DNA of 64,000 bases from Rhypophila decipiens. Lineage: Eukaryota > Ascomycota > Sordariomycetes > Sordariales > Naviculisporaceae. The notes beneath the pieces are model-generated. The model was not told where the DNA came from and made no database searches. It saw only the letters and a list, made by a program, of their open reading frames with translations. Shown here in pieces: positions 34,319 to 46,777 of the stretch (position 1 is its first letter; the number at the start of each line of letters is the position of its first letter). Made by a program: the position numbers and the translations under genes. The DNA lies in the NCBI GenBank assembly GCA_033297075.1, contig MU858050.1, positions 1 through 64,000 on the forward strand. The letters run 5' to 3'.

Positions 34319-37300
34319 ATGGCGACAACGTACTTTTCGGACGTGTCGACCGCAACAACCCCAGTCCCCAATCTCCAGGACGACTTAGAGCATACCAAAA
34401 GATTCACCTCAATCCTGTCCGTTGCACATGCCTGCGGTGTCAACTTCCTTCCGGCTACATGGGTTCGTCAGCACCCACAGCCCGGCAGAGGCGGGCAATC
34501 CGAAGTCTTCCAGTACTTGGCGCGCCCTGAAGTTGGACTCGTCTTCAAGGTGCTCAAGCACTTCTGGGAACCCGGCTCTGGCGAAGAGAGTGTCTCGACG
34601 GCAGTCTCCTCCCTTATCCGAGAGATGTCGATTCTTTCGCAACCGCTCGTAAAAGCTAGCCCCTATGTCCTCCAGCTGGAGGGCGTGAGTTGGTATGCCA
34701 ATGAAGGCTATCCTGCCCTCGTGTACAGAAAAGGATACACCCTGAAGGAATATCTGTTGGCAAGACACAATAAGCAGGATCCTTTGAGTGTACAGCAGAA
34801 GCTGGAACTATGTGCGTATATTTGCATGGGACTGAGTGCTCTCCACACATCCGGTAAGAACATGACACATCATTCTCGTGGCCACTGTGTCGTTGCGGAC
34901 TGCTAATATAATCGGCACAGGTGTTGTCCATGCCGATCTCAAGCCGGCCAACATCATTATGTGCAGAGCAAAATGGCCGGAAGAACCGGGCGACGGTGAC
35001 GAGACACTCCCCAAAATATCCGACCTTGGGGCGTCGGTCATGGGCGCGGATGACGATCTGCACCGGCTACCTCGCACGCTCGGCTGGACAGCCCCTGAAT
35101 GGCATGATCGTTTCTTCAGAATGCAAAATGCACGGCGAATGGACGTTTTCTCTTTCGGTCTCATCGTGTTTTGGGTCTTGGCTTGGGATTCCACGTTTGC
35201 CTCAGTAGCCGTCGAAGCAGAGGAAGCAGAAATGCGCCGCCTGACAGACCTGGACTTTGTCAAGGGCGGTCTCTTGATGCCACATGTTCAGGACATGCTG
35301 CGAGCCATTCCCTTGAGGGAAGAAGTACATCGGAACCTTACGATATTATTCCAAAAGAGTTTGGCAGACGATCCTCAGGAACGAGCTTCCAGTGCAGACG
35401 AGCTTTTGCCACTTCTCGTACCACAGAGTCACTTGCTCGGCTCTCCATCAACCCAGCCTCTTCCAACGCCCTCTCCTCAACACTCGCTCTGTAGTTTTCG
35501 TTTGGTCGACTGGATTGAGAAACTTAGCCTTGCAGACTTTAGAGTACGAGAGCATCTATTTGAGGAACTCAAGGCGTCAACGAGGTCAAGTTGTGAAACG
35601 TGCCGTCGGAACTCCTCTTTTCAAGCTGCCATTTGCTGCGAGCTTGGCTTTGGTACTGAGTCAGGCGTCAAACAAAGGGACGCCTTCTTGTTGGCCGGGT
35701 CGTGGACCGATGAAGAATATCTGGACAGGCTGAACGAGTTTGTGGACCTGGCCTCGCGACCACTACCGGCTAGCATTCAACATTTCTTCGAGGCGGATCT
35801 AGCCCATGAATACCAGCGACGAAAGTTAACTGCGACCGCATGCAAGCATCTTCAACGAGAGATGGAAGCCCGTTCAGAGAAGCTAGGAAACGACCACTTT
35901 CTGACAATAATGGTGAAGTCGGCACTCGCTCAGGTACTGGACATAGCCGGTAAATACTTGGAAGCGGTCCAGGTTCAAATCGAGCTCTGCGGGCTTCATA
36001 ACAATACACTCGGTCATCAGCACCCTGTGACGATTGCCGCCATGTCTCAGCTAGCTCTGTTTTACCACAACGCAGGACACCCCGGCAAGGCACTGGCTAC
36101 GGCGCAAAGTGCATATGAGTGGAGTAAGGAAGCACTTACGGAAGACCACCGAGAGACCATGGCATCAATGGCCAATCTTGCCTTGTGTCTTTCAGCGAAC
36201 CAGAGATACACCGAGGCTATTGAGCTACAGGAGCTGGTCACAGAGCGATACGAAGCGAGTCTTGGAATGATCCACCCAGATACAATAAAGTGCTACCTGA
36301 ACCTGGCTGCTTACTACTCCCTCCATCCAACTTCCCAAGGAAGGGCGGCAGAGCGTATGCTGATTGCATATACAAAGATTCGGGACTCGGGTTTACATGA
36401 CCACCATGACTATATGTGGGCCGTGAGCAATTTGGTTGACTACGTGGAGCCGGGCTTGTTAAGCAGCGAAGAAGCTCTTGAGTTTAGGCAGAGAGCATAT
36501 GAAGAAGGCAAGAGGCTTCTCGGCGAGGATCATCCGGACACCTGGATTTTTGCTGCCAAGCTGGCTTGCACATTGGCCAATCTTGAGAAATGGGATGACG
36601 CACAGGGCCTCTTCTCAGAAGCCCGGTCCAAATTGGAGGAGCTTCTCGGACCTTCGCATCGGGATGTCTTGAAGTCTACCATTTCATTTGCCGAGATCAA
36701 CCGGGTGCGCGGAAAACATGTGGCAGCGTACGATTTACTTCCGAATCTTGTATGTTCGGACGCTGTCGAAACCGCGGCCGACCAGGAGTTGGCACGAGAC
36801 ACCATTGCTGTATTAACGGCAACGGGGATGTTACTCGAGAGCCAGGGCAAGGATCACGAGGCGAAGCCCATCTGGGAGCGAGTAGTGTCGATAACCATTT
36901 CAAGAGGGCTAGACTCCATGGCCTATGAGGACTACCGCATGGCGAGGCGCTCCCTGGCGGAAATCTACGTCCAAGAAGGAAACGAGCAAAAGGGAAAGGA
37001 AATATTGGATGAGTTAAGAGAATGGACAGCTCGAAATCTTGGCAAGGATTCGGTGGAAGCACTGGTCCTCGAAATCGACAGGGCTAACCAGATGTTCGAG
37101 TCTGGGGCACATGTATCGGCCCTGAAGCTGCTTCAGGGCATACGAGAAAAAATCGAGGCTATCGAGCCCCAAACTCGCAGGGTGTGTCGCGGCTACTACC
37201 GGTCACTAATGCACGCATACCGGTTATGTGACAAGATCGAGGAGGCAATCTCGCTCGCCGAGGATTACCTTCGTGTGCTCGAGCCTGCTCTAGGCACCTC

Positions 37301-37886
37301 GCACGAAGACACGTTGAAGACGAAGAACAGCTTGGCGATATACTACATGGAAGCCCAACGCTACGACGAAGCAGAGACGATCTGGCTGAAGCTGCAAGAA
37401 ATATATGAACAGCGAACGGACGAGGACCAGTGTCTGGTCATCATGTCCAACCTCGCATGGCTGTATAATGATAAGGGCGAGCTTCCAGACGCCATACGCC
37501 TGATACGAAACCTCTTGGAACGACGCGAACGGTTCTCGGGGAGTCGATCTCTCGACTACATGGATGATTTGTACCATGGGGCGAAAATCCTTGGTCAAGA
37601 CCCAGATTGTCTGGAAGAGGCGATACAGATGGCTACGGTGTACCGCGACCACTTTCGGTCTCGGCCTCCGGGTGATCAGCTCGGAGCTCGAGGATCTTGG
37701 GGCCTTGGTCGTTTGCTGCGCAGAATGGGAAGGAATGATGAGGCACTTGAGTGCTTCCACGACGTACTTGAACGATCAAGAGAGATGGTAGCGGATGACA
37801 AGGACGAGTGGATCAGTGATGCAGAGAAAGAGATCCGGGAGCTTGAAAATCTGGCAGTGGCAGTGGACTCGACGGCGAGCGAGTGA
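34319..37886 (+). CDS. Protein kinase fused to kinesin-light-chain-type TPR repeats
   Basis: Predicted 1166-residue protein. Exon 1 is 34319-34853, exon 2 is 34921-37886, and the 67-nt intron falls in the catalytic loop region (join THTSG-VVHADLK type). The kinase domain at about 50-335 has a glycine loop (GRGGQSEVFQY, 56-66), Lys77 (VFK), HADLKPAN (Asp184) and DLG (Asp213), so key residues are present though the motifs are atypical. From about residue 490 to the end run TPR repeats of about 42 residues with the LGxxHPxT spacing (e.g. LGHQHPVTIAAMSQLALFY, LGMIHPDTIKCYLNLA, LGEDHPDTWIFAAKLA). Such TPR arrays act as sensors in fungal NLRs; here the array is attached to a kinase instead. A sensor or scaffold role is inferred. 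Confidence 0.88.
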
Positions 37887-38432
37887 CACGATGACGGGAC
37901 CATAGGACACTTGACACGCTTGTGCTATTACCTGTCAAGTCGTCAATTACGGTGCCTCAACACCTTGTCTTTTCCTTCACTTGGACACCTTGAGTTCTTT
38001 CTTTGCATTGATTCATTTTCCGTCCTGTTGTTTTCCCCTCATCTTACTAGTACAGCATCGCTCATCCCCCATCTTCGTCTACCTAGTGGTTTAGCTAATC
38101 TCATCTAAGACCAAATAGTGAGCTACTATGCAGGGCGAAGGCGAGGAGGACATATTGTCAATGGAGAGTTTTGATTGGATTAGCAGTGGGCTAGACGAAT
38201 GTACAACTGCCCAACTTTCCAAGGCAAACCAGGCAGCCGTCGAAAATTCCACCTTGCCATTCCTGGGGGCAGGGGTTACTTACAAGTGCATAATATTTCA
38301 TCAACATAAACACTAACATAAGTTAGGTATAAACTGTAACAGAAACAAAGTGCGGGGAAAGTTCTATCTAGCTCATCGTATTTGTTATTTCTCGAGTCTT
38401 TTCTTTTTTGCATCATCACGTAGATTTGAATC
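37887..38432 (+). other. Spacer with a 62-codon open frame
   Basis: About 545 bp between the kinase-TPR gene and the CorA-like gene. An ATG at 38128 opens a 62-codon acidic frame (starts MQGEGEEDILSMESFDWISS). It ends in a region without coding character. It could be a small gene or upstream open frame of the CorA-like gene; evidence is weak. Confidence 0.25.
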
Positions 38433-40492
38433 ATGGCTGCCGGCCCAGAATGGCAGACGTACCGAGACTCATTGCCAGATCACTATCATCGACACTATGA
38501 CGTCCAGCATGCCTGTGAAGAGCTAGAGGCAGATTCGAGCCGAATTTTCTCCGGAAAGAAAGGCAGCATTGAAGTATGGACAAGAAAAAACGGGACTGGT
38601 TCGTTAATAGTGTCCTGTTTTGCGAGAATAGTTTACCGATCAAACACGCTGATGTTCAGACACCCTGTCCAGCCGTAAAGTCGGAGCTGGACACAGTATG
38701 TATAAGAACGGAACTCTTATCTCGCCAGACAACCACCTTTATCCATTCGGATTAATCTGGTCAGGTTACTCAATTTCTAACCAATTTCCGAAGCAGATTG
38801 CCGATAACTCCGCTACCGACGTTGTATAGTACTCATGTCACCCTCAGCACAGCGACCCCTGAATGCCAGCTGATCACTTGGCGGGAACCTAGTGTTATAC
38901 ACCAGAGAAACTCATGGAGCCCTCTTGAAGCCGACTTGTCCGACCTCCGCAGCATTCTGACCACACATCGCGTGTCTCCACGGTTCCTGGAAGCCATCCA
39001 CGCCTTTGGAGGCAAAGCAACGGGGGACGATGATGCATACTTTAACATCTGTGAGACACAGACTTCTGGAGAGGAGCCCAATAGAATTTCAGGTACGTCA
39101 ACTGTTCCTGCTGGTTGTTGTTGAACGTCAAATCAGCATGACTTTACAACCGCCAAGGTAACTCGAGTCTTTCTCACACGAGCAAGCAGAATACTTCTAT
39201 CTCCTCCGGACATACGAAAAACATGGCAGAACAAACCTCCAAGACCCCTGGTCGTTGCGTCAAATGGCACTCTACCATCGTCATGAAAGCCAAACTTCCC
39301 GTTCGGTTTGGATCCTGATTCAGCCCTTTCTTCGGGCAAAATATGTCTTTATGAAGGCTTTCGGTGCTGCTGACTCTGACGGTGTTGCTGCTCCTCCTGA
39401 AAGGCCACCGCCATTACCACAACAGCCACAGCAACAGCTTGCTGAAGCGCAAAGTGAACCTAGGAGTAGCCTCGAAAGGAAGAAAACTTCTCAAGGTACG
39501 GATAGCTTGCATCACATCTTTCTCGCAGCGTCATTGCCAAACTGGCGATGGTACCTAGACCATAGACGGAAGATGGTATCTCATTTTGTAAGAAGTGCCC
39601 TGAATTCATTTGTTCAACAGATATGCCCCATCTTGTTTTCCATAGCGAGACACCCCTTGCTGACCCTAAAATCAGACGGAAAAAGCAATCCACTCAAACG
39701 GCGACGTGAAGAAGCCCTACGACTACGACACCGGCTTCTCAGACTGCCAGAAGCTCCAAAAGCTGGTAACCTCTTTGGCGCTGGCGCAGCACATTTTGGG
39801 GGCAACTCAGAATGTGCGGATCATGTTGTCCAAATTACATGTACCAGTACACGCAGATGCTGGCCGCCCAAAGTCAGATAGTAACACCAACACCATACGG
39901 GCCCAAATCAACGGATTCACCCGCACGGCTGCGAGCCTCGAAAAAAGCGCCGAGGGGACGTCCAGGCTTGTAAGTATTCTTTCCGAGCCACTTGAACTTG
40001 TCTGCTTGCTAGTTCGCTAACTGAATATACCAGATGTCCAAACTCCTCGAATACCGCAAATCAGACCAACTCAACGCGCAAGCAGGCCTGCTCGCAAGTC
40101 TGACGGCGCAGGCGAATGCGCAGAGCCACGAGCTGCGGAGCCTCGCCTACGAGTCGAGGACGGACTCGAGATATACCAAGATTCTGGGCTTTGTCGCGAC
40201 GATATACCTGCCTGCTAGTCTTCTTGCTGTGAGTTGTTAAGAAATTCAAATGAAAATAATCAAGACTATGTATGGGAGTGTGTGTGTATGGCGCTGACGA
40301 AAAACAAATCAGTCCGTCTTCTCAACCGATCTTATACAGCTTCCGCAGTTGATTACGTCGGATCCTTCTGGAACGGGTGGCTCCAGGATTCTGTATATAT
40401 CTCAGGCTATGTGGCTGTTTGTTTTGGTTTGTGTCGTGCTCACGGGGGCTACGTTGGCTGGGACCTTTTGGTGGACGAGAAGGAGACTATGA
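38433..40492 (+). pseudogene. CorA-like transporter-domain protein, damaged in exon 2
   Basis: Predicted exons are 38433-38598, 38660-39092, 39190-39587, 39676-39969, 40034-40228 and 40313-40492, all with GT donors and CAG acceptors. The product matches the fungal CorA-like family: WRxYRDSLP-type start (WQTYRDSLPDHYHRHYDVQH), YLLRTYEKHGRTNLQDPWSLRQ, LPNWRWYL, FSDCQKLQKL, and two C-terminal helices (YTKILGFVATIYLPASLLA and MWLFVLVCVVLTGATLAG). The exon total is 1666 nt, one more than a multiple of three. In exon 2 the frame of LSSRKV must shift before ELDTVC, and a TAA at 38753-38755 lies in the continuing frame. Either the gene is dead or it has a splice form I cannot see. In the family these proteins often sit beside NLR and incompatibility genes. 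Confidence 0.7.
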
Positions 40493-40673
40493 ATTTTTGA
40501 GTTACTCTTGTGTTTTAATTAGATGCCGAGAAAACAATTCAGCCGGTAACTTAGTTATCTGTCGTGGTATTCTTCTAATTCCTAAAATATCAGACTGGCA
40601 ATCTGGCTATACTAGTGATGGGTCTTGGTAGTCAACTTCCGGGCATCAAAGGCTAGGGCTCCGAACCAGGCAT

Positions 40674-40951
40674 TTAAAGCAGGCGCCTAATATACAGGCA
40701 CCAGTCCTCTCATATACGAGCACCAGTCTTCTTATATACAGGCACAACTCTTGTTGGAATAAATGCCTTAACTGAACTAGAATAGAGGCCTTAACGGGCT
40801 AGAATAAATGCTTTAACTGGACTAGAATAGAGGCTTTAACTAGCTGGAATAAATGCCTTGACTGGCTGGAATAAATGCCTTAAGAAAGTAAAATTGGACT
40901 TGTGCCTGTATATGAGAGTAGTGGTGCCTGTATATTAGGTGCCTCAAAGCA
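40674..40951 (-). mobile_element. MITE copy 2 with near-perfect 8-bp target duplication
   Basis: The element spans 40682-40943 (262 bp) and lies reversed relative to copies 1 and 3. Its ends are GGCGCCTAATATACAGGC and the inverted CCTGTATATTAGGTGCC. Flanking 8-mers TTAAAGCA (40674-40681) and TCAAAGCA (40944-40951) match at seven of eight bases. The inside has fewer minisatellite units (AATAAATGCCTT type), which explains its shorter length. Confidence 0.85.
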
Positions 40952-41073
40952 AGGTAAAGGATTAAGAAATTAACTTACTTTGCGTTGTTTGTTCGGAGCG
41001 ACGGAGCTTGCCTTATGTCGATCAAGGTCATAAAAGCCAAAAAGAAAACCTTGGTCCCTTGATTGCTTTACGT

Positions 41074-41132
41074 AACCCTAACCCTATCGTCCTCTAAAGT
41101 CCAATACGAGGAAGTACAGTGGGGTTAGGGTT
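41074..41132. repeat. Two short telomere-like motifs, inverted
   Basis: AACCCTAACCCTA at 41074-41086 and GGGTTAGGGTT at 41122-41132 are two-unit stretches of the fungal telomere repeat in opposite orientation, 36 bp apart. They lie about 130 bp from MITE copy 2. They may mark a repaired break; chance is possible at this length. Confidence 0.5.
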
Positions 41133-44100
41133 GTATGAAGGAATTCAGGAGAAAGGGTGAGACAAACTTCATAAGCCCAAACTCAACGTGCTACCAACTA
41201 CGTAGGTAGGCGTATTCGGCTGATGTTATACGACCACTGCAGTAATCTTTTCTGTGATTATTTCTTGTACGTTCAATAGTCCGAGAGATCTCCCAAGTCA
41301 AGTCCGAGGGTTACACATGATCTAAAGTCAGAGCTTATGTGTTTGTGTAACGGAACCCGACATATTGATACTACAATCTATATGATTACTGCGTGCCTCG
41401 TGTTACACCAAATAAGCGCATGAAGCATTGAGGACAGTTGGAGATCCTGGACTAATATCTCATAGGATACATCGATATAATGGATGGACCGCGACGAAAA
41501 GGATCCTTGGTAAGCTGAGCAATCGTAGCCACGGGGTAGTATGCGTCTAGGTATGAAACCGTGTAATTGGTTGCCTTGAAGATGTTAATATCCCGATTGC
41601 GGCACATCATTGATGAATGATGTAGCCGAACGTGGACGAGGTACTACTTATGGCCCTTTTGATAAGCCTCTTGTATGTCTGATAAACCGGGATTCGGGCC
41701 GTCGGATTCCGGGCGTCGAGATATTTCACGACGTCTTCAAGTTCATGTTGTTCAGTTGGTAAATATATGAGCATGCTTGATAATGTTGGTCAGCCTAGGA
41801 GAAGAAGCGGCACTGTTGTCCTGGGCGAGACAAACGCACAAAATGACATTGTGTTGCTTTCTATGCTCTATTCTTGTCTAGGCATCGAACTGTAACTATT
41901 CAGACGTGGAAAATTCTGGCTTCAAGCTTTTATGCACAATCTTTTGGCGCAGGTTGAGGAGTATAGCTCAACCAACTGCTTTGATGATAGTGAAGTTTGC
42001 TTCTACTGGTTTAAAGGTGTTGGTAGAATTACGATCCAGCCTCATGGGGATGATATCTGTGCCTGTAGGAGCGTTGAAGACAAGCAGGGCTACCCTGTGA
42101 GGACCGCTGAACACTGAAAGAAGGCATCATAGTGATCAAACTGGCTGGCCCGGCCGGTTTGGCGGGCTGGAGAACTCTCTTCAAGGTCGAGGCGGGAACT
42201 TGTAGGATAACTTGGATGCTATGTCATTATCAGACTTGGGGACTTCAAGACAAACCACGATTCATTGACATGTGGACAGAGGCGATGCAGCTCCATGTTG
42301 TTACCGTGTTTGGCCGCAAGGCCGGGGTCCGGGTTTGGTTCCCGGTTCTGATCCTGACATATAAAGGGAGATGCTATGACCTCGGTGAACGACTGGAGTT
42401 GATCTGTGAGATTATGATGAGAACAAGCAAGCTGCAAAGAGGTCATCACGCACAGCTAGAAGTTCCCTGTGGAGAGTTGAGGTAGTCAGCAAGGCTTATT
42501 TGGTAGTTCGTATGCATGATCATCTCCTCCAGAAGGAGGCAGCTGATGAAATCCCTTCCAATAGCAGTGTGCTGCAGATGGAGATAGCCGGCGGAGACGA
42601 TCAACATCGTAGAAGCTGTGGCCATCTCCGCGTGCATGCCGGCCCGGTAATCCGAGTAGATAAGGGGGCGTGCCTACGATCGCCGTTGAAATGAGGAGAA
42701 TTATTACGCTACATGTGTGTAAGTTACGTAAGGTAAGAAGTTTCTACACTGAAAAACGGTGAAAGAGTAGAACGGGAGGCATCCGACAGGTCGTCCGATC
42801 CCCAGTCATTTTACGGGCCGCGAATCTCGACTGGATGGGATCATGGGACAAAGCCAGGCATCCTCCTATGATTCTGACGGCCATTCGGGATGGAGGTCCT
42901 CCCCGAGATTATCATCTTGGAGGTTGAGATCTCACGGAAACTGACCAAATGAGGACGGATGATCCGCGTGGTACGCGTAGGGCTGGCTGCAATGCACGCC
43001 ATGTTGCCTCCATGTAGATTAATGATCGATTCCCCAGACTTGAGAGGCTTGGCAACTGCGAAACAAACCAGCAAACCCCTTTTCTTCGTCCAGGGGTAAT
43101 GGTCTTAGATATGGACTGCCTCGGGGCAATCGTGTTTAACAAGACACGCCCAAATATAGTCGAAACAGGCCATGTGAAACTAGAAAGAAAAAAGCAGTGT
43201 TAGGCTCACCGTCTATGCTAGATTGTGAGGTTGTACAAAATATGCTGTACATCGTCTGGGTCAGACCAGTATCGTGACATTTGAGACCTTGTCATCAGCC
43301 CTAAATACTGATGGGCAGCACGCAATAAAAACACAGCCAATTTCTTTGTAGCAGGACAGAAGCAAGGTTCTAGCTTGTGTTGCTCGGCTATTCCTGTACG
43401 GGGCAGGTGTCATGCATGTGAGTCCGGACAGAAGCCGTTGGAACTTGGCTGCACAACATCGACAAGTCCCGGGAGTTTGAGAGGCAACCGGAGCTCGTCC
43501 GTCTTCGCCGGGAACCGTATTGGGTTCAAGAGTCCGGTCGAAAAGTGGCATGCGCAATGGCACGCGCAATGGCGCATTCGCTTAGAGTTGATCTTATATT
43601 TTCCAGCTCGACGTGGACGTCCCGTTGCCTTACACGATCACATCTAATTATGCAGTGCATGATGTGTCAGCCACTCGAGCAATGCAAAGCAGACCGTTGG
43701 CACTATATGGATGGCTCGACCTCGGTCAAAGCTTGTTTCTTGTGTCAGAATCTGACGACTGTATACTGTGCTATGAGTCGTGATTCGTGAACGTGGCTAG
43801 GGTAATGCCTCGGAACGTGGAACAGAAAGACGGTGGCGGTTGCCTGAGGATGTGGCTCAGACGAGGGTAACACAAGACACGAGCGTGACGGGGCAAAATG
43901 GTAAGTTGGGACGGCATGGTACTGTAATGTAAGCTGTTCAGTTACACCACAGTTATTTTCTTACTGCCATTTCATTGAACAGAAGTCTAAGCTGTCGAAT
44001 CCGAGTCCTCAAAGTTCCCCGAATATTTCCGCTCTACTTTCTCCAATTTCCAAAATCGGTATACAATCTCAAAATCGGTATAAATATTTACAGGAGGTAA

Positions 44101-45488
44101 ATTCCGGGCTTGCCGTCCATGAAGGCGGTGAAAGCCCTTTCAGCCGCCAGCTTGATCATGCCCTTGCGTTACTTATCTGGACAGCCACTCACATCAGATT
44201 CCGAGGCAGAAAGGTTGTGTAACAGCCAAGAAGGTACATCTTCGTGTCTTCAAGTGTTCACCGACAAGGCACGATAACCTGAGGCAGGGCGATGCTGGCA
44301 AGCGGGTGCAAAAATGCAGAGACCGCAAATAGTACAAACTGGTAGTAATCACTGAACGTTCTCTATCGTCTTTCTCATCCTCTTCAGCCAAAACTATCTT
44401 TTGGTATTTGATATTTGCCAGGCTTATATAAGAGATGCATAGCTATTGAATCATACTAGTTTTGAAGAACAAAATGTTCGACATACTCTAGCTATTTGGT
44501 GATGATTCTGGTCAACTGTTTTGCAGTGCCTCCTTTTTTGTCACCCACTTGGCCGGTACCCGGACGGTGGATATCCACATTTTCTCCTCCCGCTTCATCT
44601 TCGGTGGTACAACATTAGTTTTTTGACTGCCACCTGCCTTCACGGGTAACAGAACCCGGCCCCCAACTCCCGTCTCCGTCATGATTAACCAAACTCGTTC
44701 CCACACAAGTCACGGTTCGACTCTGGCCTTTGACCCAGCCAGTGATCGCCCTTGAGAGGCCTCAGGCAAATGCAGCATGACACGCAGTATCAATTCTCAG
44801 CGAAAATCATCACGAACCCAACAATGTCTCTCTTCGGAGAGGCCCCAAAACCGGCCAAGATTTGCTGCAAGATCCCACCCGCCCGTTTCCTCGACCAGAC
44901 GCAAGCCACTCCTCACCATGTAACGAGGTACCAAAACATCACCCAAGCGAGTCCCCTGGGGGGCTGTGGGGTGCACACACCGTTTTAATATCTCCTGTCC
45001 ACAGGAGTTGCTTGTGACGCCTCACTTGCTGACGTGCATCCATGATTCCATTCCGGGTGCAACCACATCTAGCGGTAGGGCTCATAGGGCTGAGGTGGAG
45101 GCCAAATGCACACTGGAGGGAGAGACATGCTGCCTTGTAAGTGTGACCCCCGTGCACTCTTGTTTCAATGGTGTCGTCCGTCTCATCACATCTTCATGCC
45201 CCCCTTGGTGCCATCACTTGAAGCAGCTGTCCTACCAGCAATCATCATAATCACATGATCAATGCTTGGACCTTTTGTCTTCCTGCATCTTGATAACCTA
45301 AGCATCTGACCTCTCACAGTCATCATCTTCTTTCTGGTATATGTATGAAGGATCCCACCAACATGAAGCGATGGATGAAAATAGTTTCATCAGATTCAAT
45401 CCTTCGCCACCACCCACCACACTAGAGAGCCGATCTCATCCAGATTGACACATATATATGACCCGAGACAAATTAATCACTTGTCACA

Positions 45489-46777
45489 ATGATACCAGTT
45501 TCCCAATCCTTCGTTGAATCCCCGCCAAGTGGACAAAAGACCCGCCAGGTATGGACACCGGTCGAAGACCAGTTGTTGGCAAGGGCCGTCCAGTTAGGTA
45601 AATCACCCTGCATCATCATCATCTATGCCGTAGCAAATATACTGACTCACTCCTGTCGTTAGAAACTCCTAAAACCGGATCAATCAGCTGGTGCAGCGTC
45701 GCAGCGCACCTTCCAGGAAGAAACAACAAGGACTGCAGAAAGAGATGGCACTACAGCATTGCTCATGGACACACCATTCGAAAAGGGACATGGACAAGGG
45801 AAGAGGACCAGAGACTTCGAGACGCGGTAGTGATACATGGAACTCGATGGAGCAAGATAGCTCAGGTGGTTGGCACCCGCAACGGCGATCAATGTTGGAA
45901 GCGTTGGTATGACTGCCTCGATCCACAGATTGACAAGAGTCCATGGACACCGGAAGAGGTATGCGCATACATGATCCCTCACCATGGTCGTCTCCGCAAG
46001 ACCCGCCTAATATCGGTTCTTCTATTCTAGGACGAAAAGCTTGTTCGTATGGTAACCAAGCATGGCCGAAACTGGACAGGGATCGTTAACAAACACTTTC
46101 CTAAACGCACATCCTTATCCGCAAAGAACAGATATAGCATTTTGCAGCGCAAACAAGAACACCGCGCAAGCTCACAAGGGGCATCACCTCCTCCATCGTC
46201 CCGGTCTGGTTATAGCCATGCTCGCAACATATCCTCAGCGTCAGGTGAAAGCACCGCGACGACTATGACAGAATCTGGAGTTGCCTACAACATGATGGCG
46301 ATGAGCATGGAATCGGATTATCCCACAAATCAGCTCGCTCCACAGATATCCAACAGCTACTGGTCGTCGTCAGGTTTAACCTCCAGCACGAGTATGCCGA
46401 GCGCGCCATCAAGCCCAGATTCCACCCACGCAGATTTTCTCGACTGGTCAGCCTGGGGCGGTGTTGACTCGTCTGATCCGTCCTGCACCGCCGTCTCAGC
46501 CCCATATCATCTCGATGCCACGACGAGTACCAGTTCCTATCTATCGCCAAGTTCCGCAATCATGTCCATGCATTCGCCACAGCCAGCTTATGATACTATG
46601 AGCGGTGCTGGGGTCAACGGTTATTATAACTCGGTGCATCACAATTATCACAATTTGTCTGCTACAACATCAGCGTCGTCACCTTCGGCGGTCTCTTACT
46701 CGTCTGATGCGGCTTACAGCACGGGTATTCCTGACGAGAACAGCCAGTATATGATGACTTCCTACAGGACGTGGTAA
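45489..46777 (+). CDS. Three-repeat Myb transcription factor
   Basis: Predicted 383-residue nuclear DNA-binding protein. Exons are 45489-45597, 45663-45958 and 46031-46777; introns of 65 and 72 nt both end TAG. Three Myb/SANT repeats lie in residues about 20-180. Repeat 1 has [14 protein letters not shown] and CRKRWHYSI; repeat 2 has [19 protein letters not shown], then WSKIA and [11 protein letters not shown]; repeat 3 has [19 protein letters not shown], then WTGI and SAKNRYSIL. Conserved Trp residues are present in each. The C-terminal 200 residues are Ser/Thr/Tyr-rich and disordered, as in activation regions. Splice sites fall within or between repeats as expected. The regulated genes are unknown. 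Confidence 0.9.

Larger units (their letters stand above)
40493..45488. other. Gene-poor 5-kb region
   Basis: No convincing gene. It contains MITE copy 2 (40674-40951), short telomere-like motifs (41074-41132), and a direct repeat of CAAAATCGGTATA near 44050-44080. Open frames of 60-117 codons on both strands lack family features, good starts or introns. The part beyond 44700 includes the Myb gene promoter. Confidence 0.5.

Noticed and set aside
43261..43569. 102-codon minus-strand frame in the gene-poor region
   Set aside because: No domain, no good start context and no introns; probably chance.
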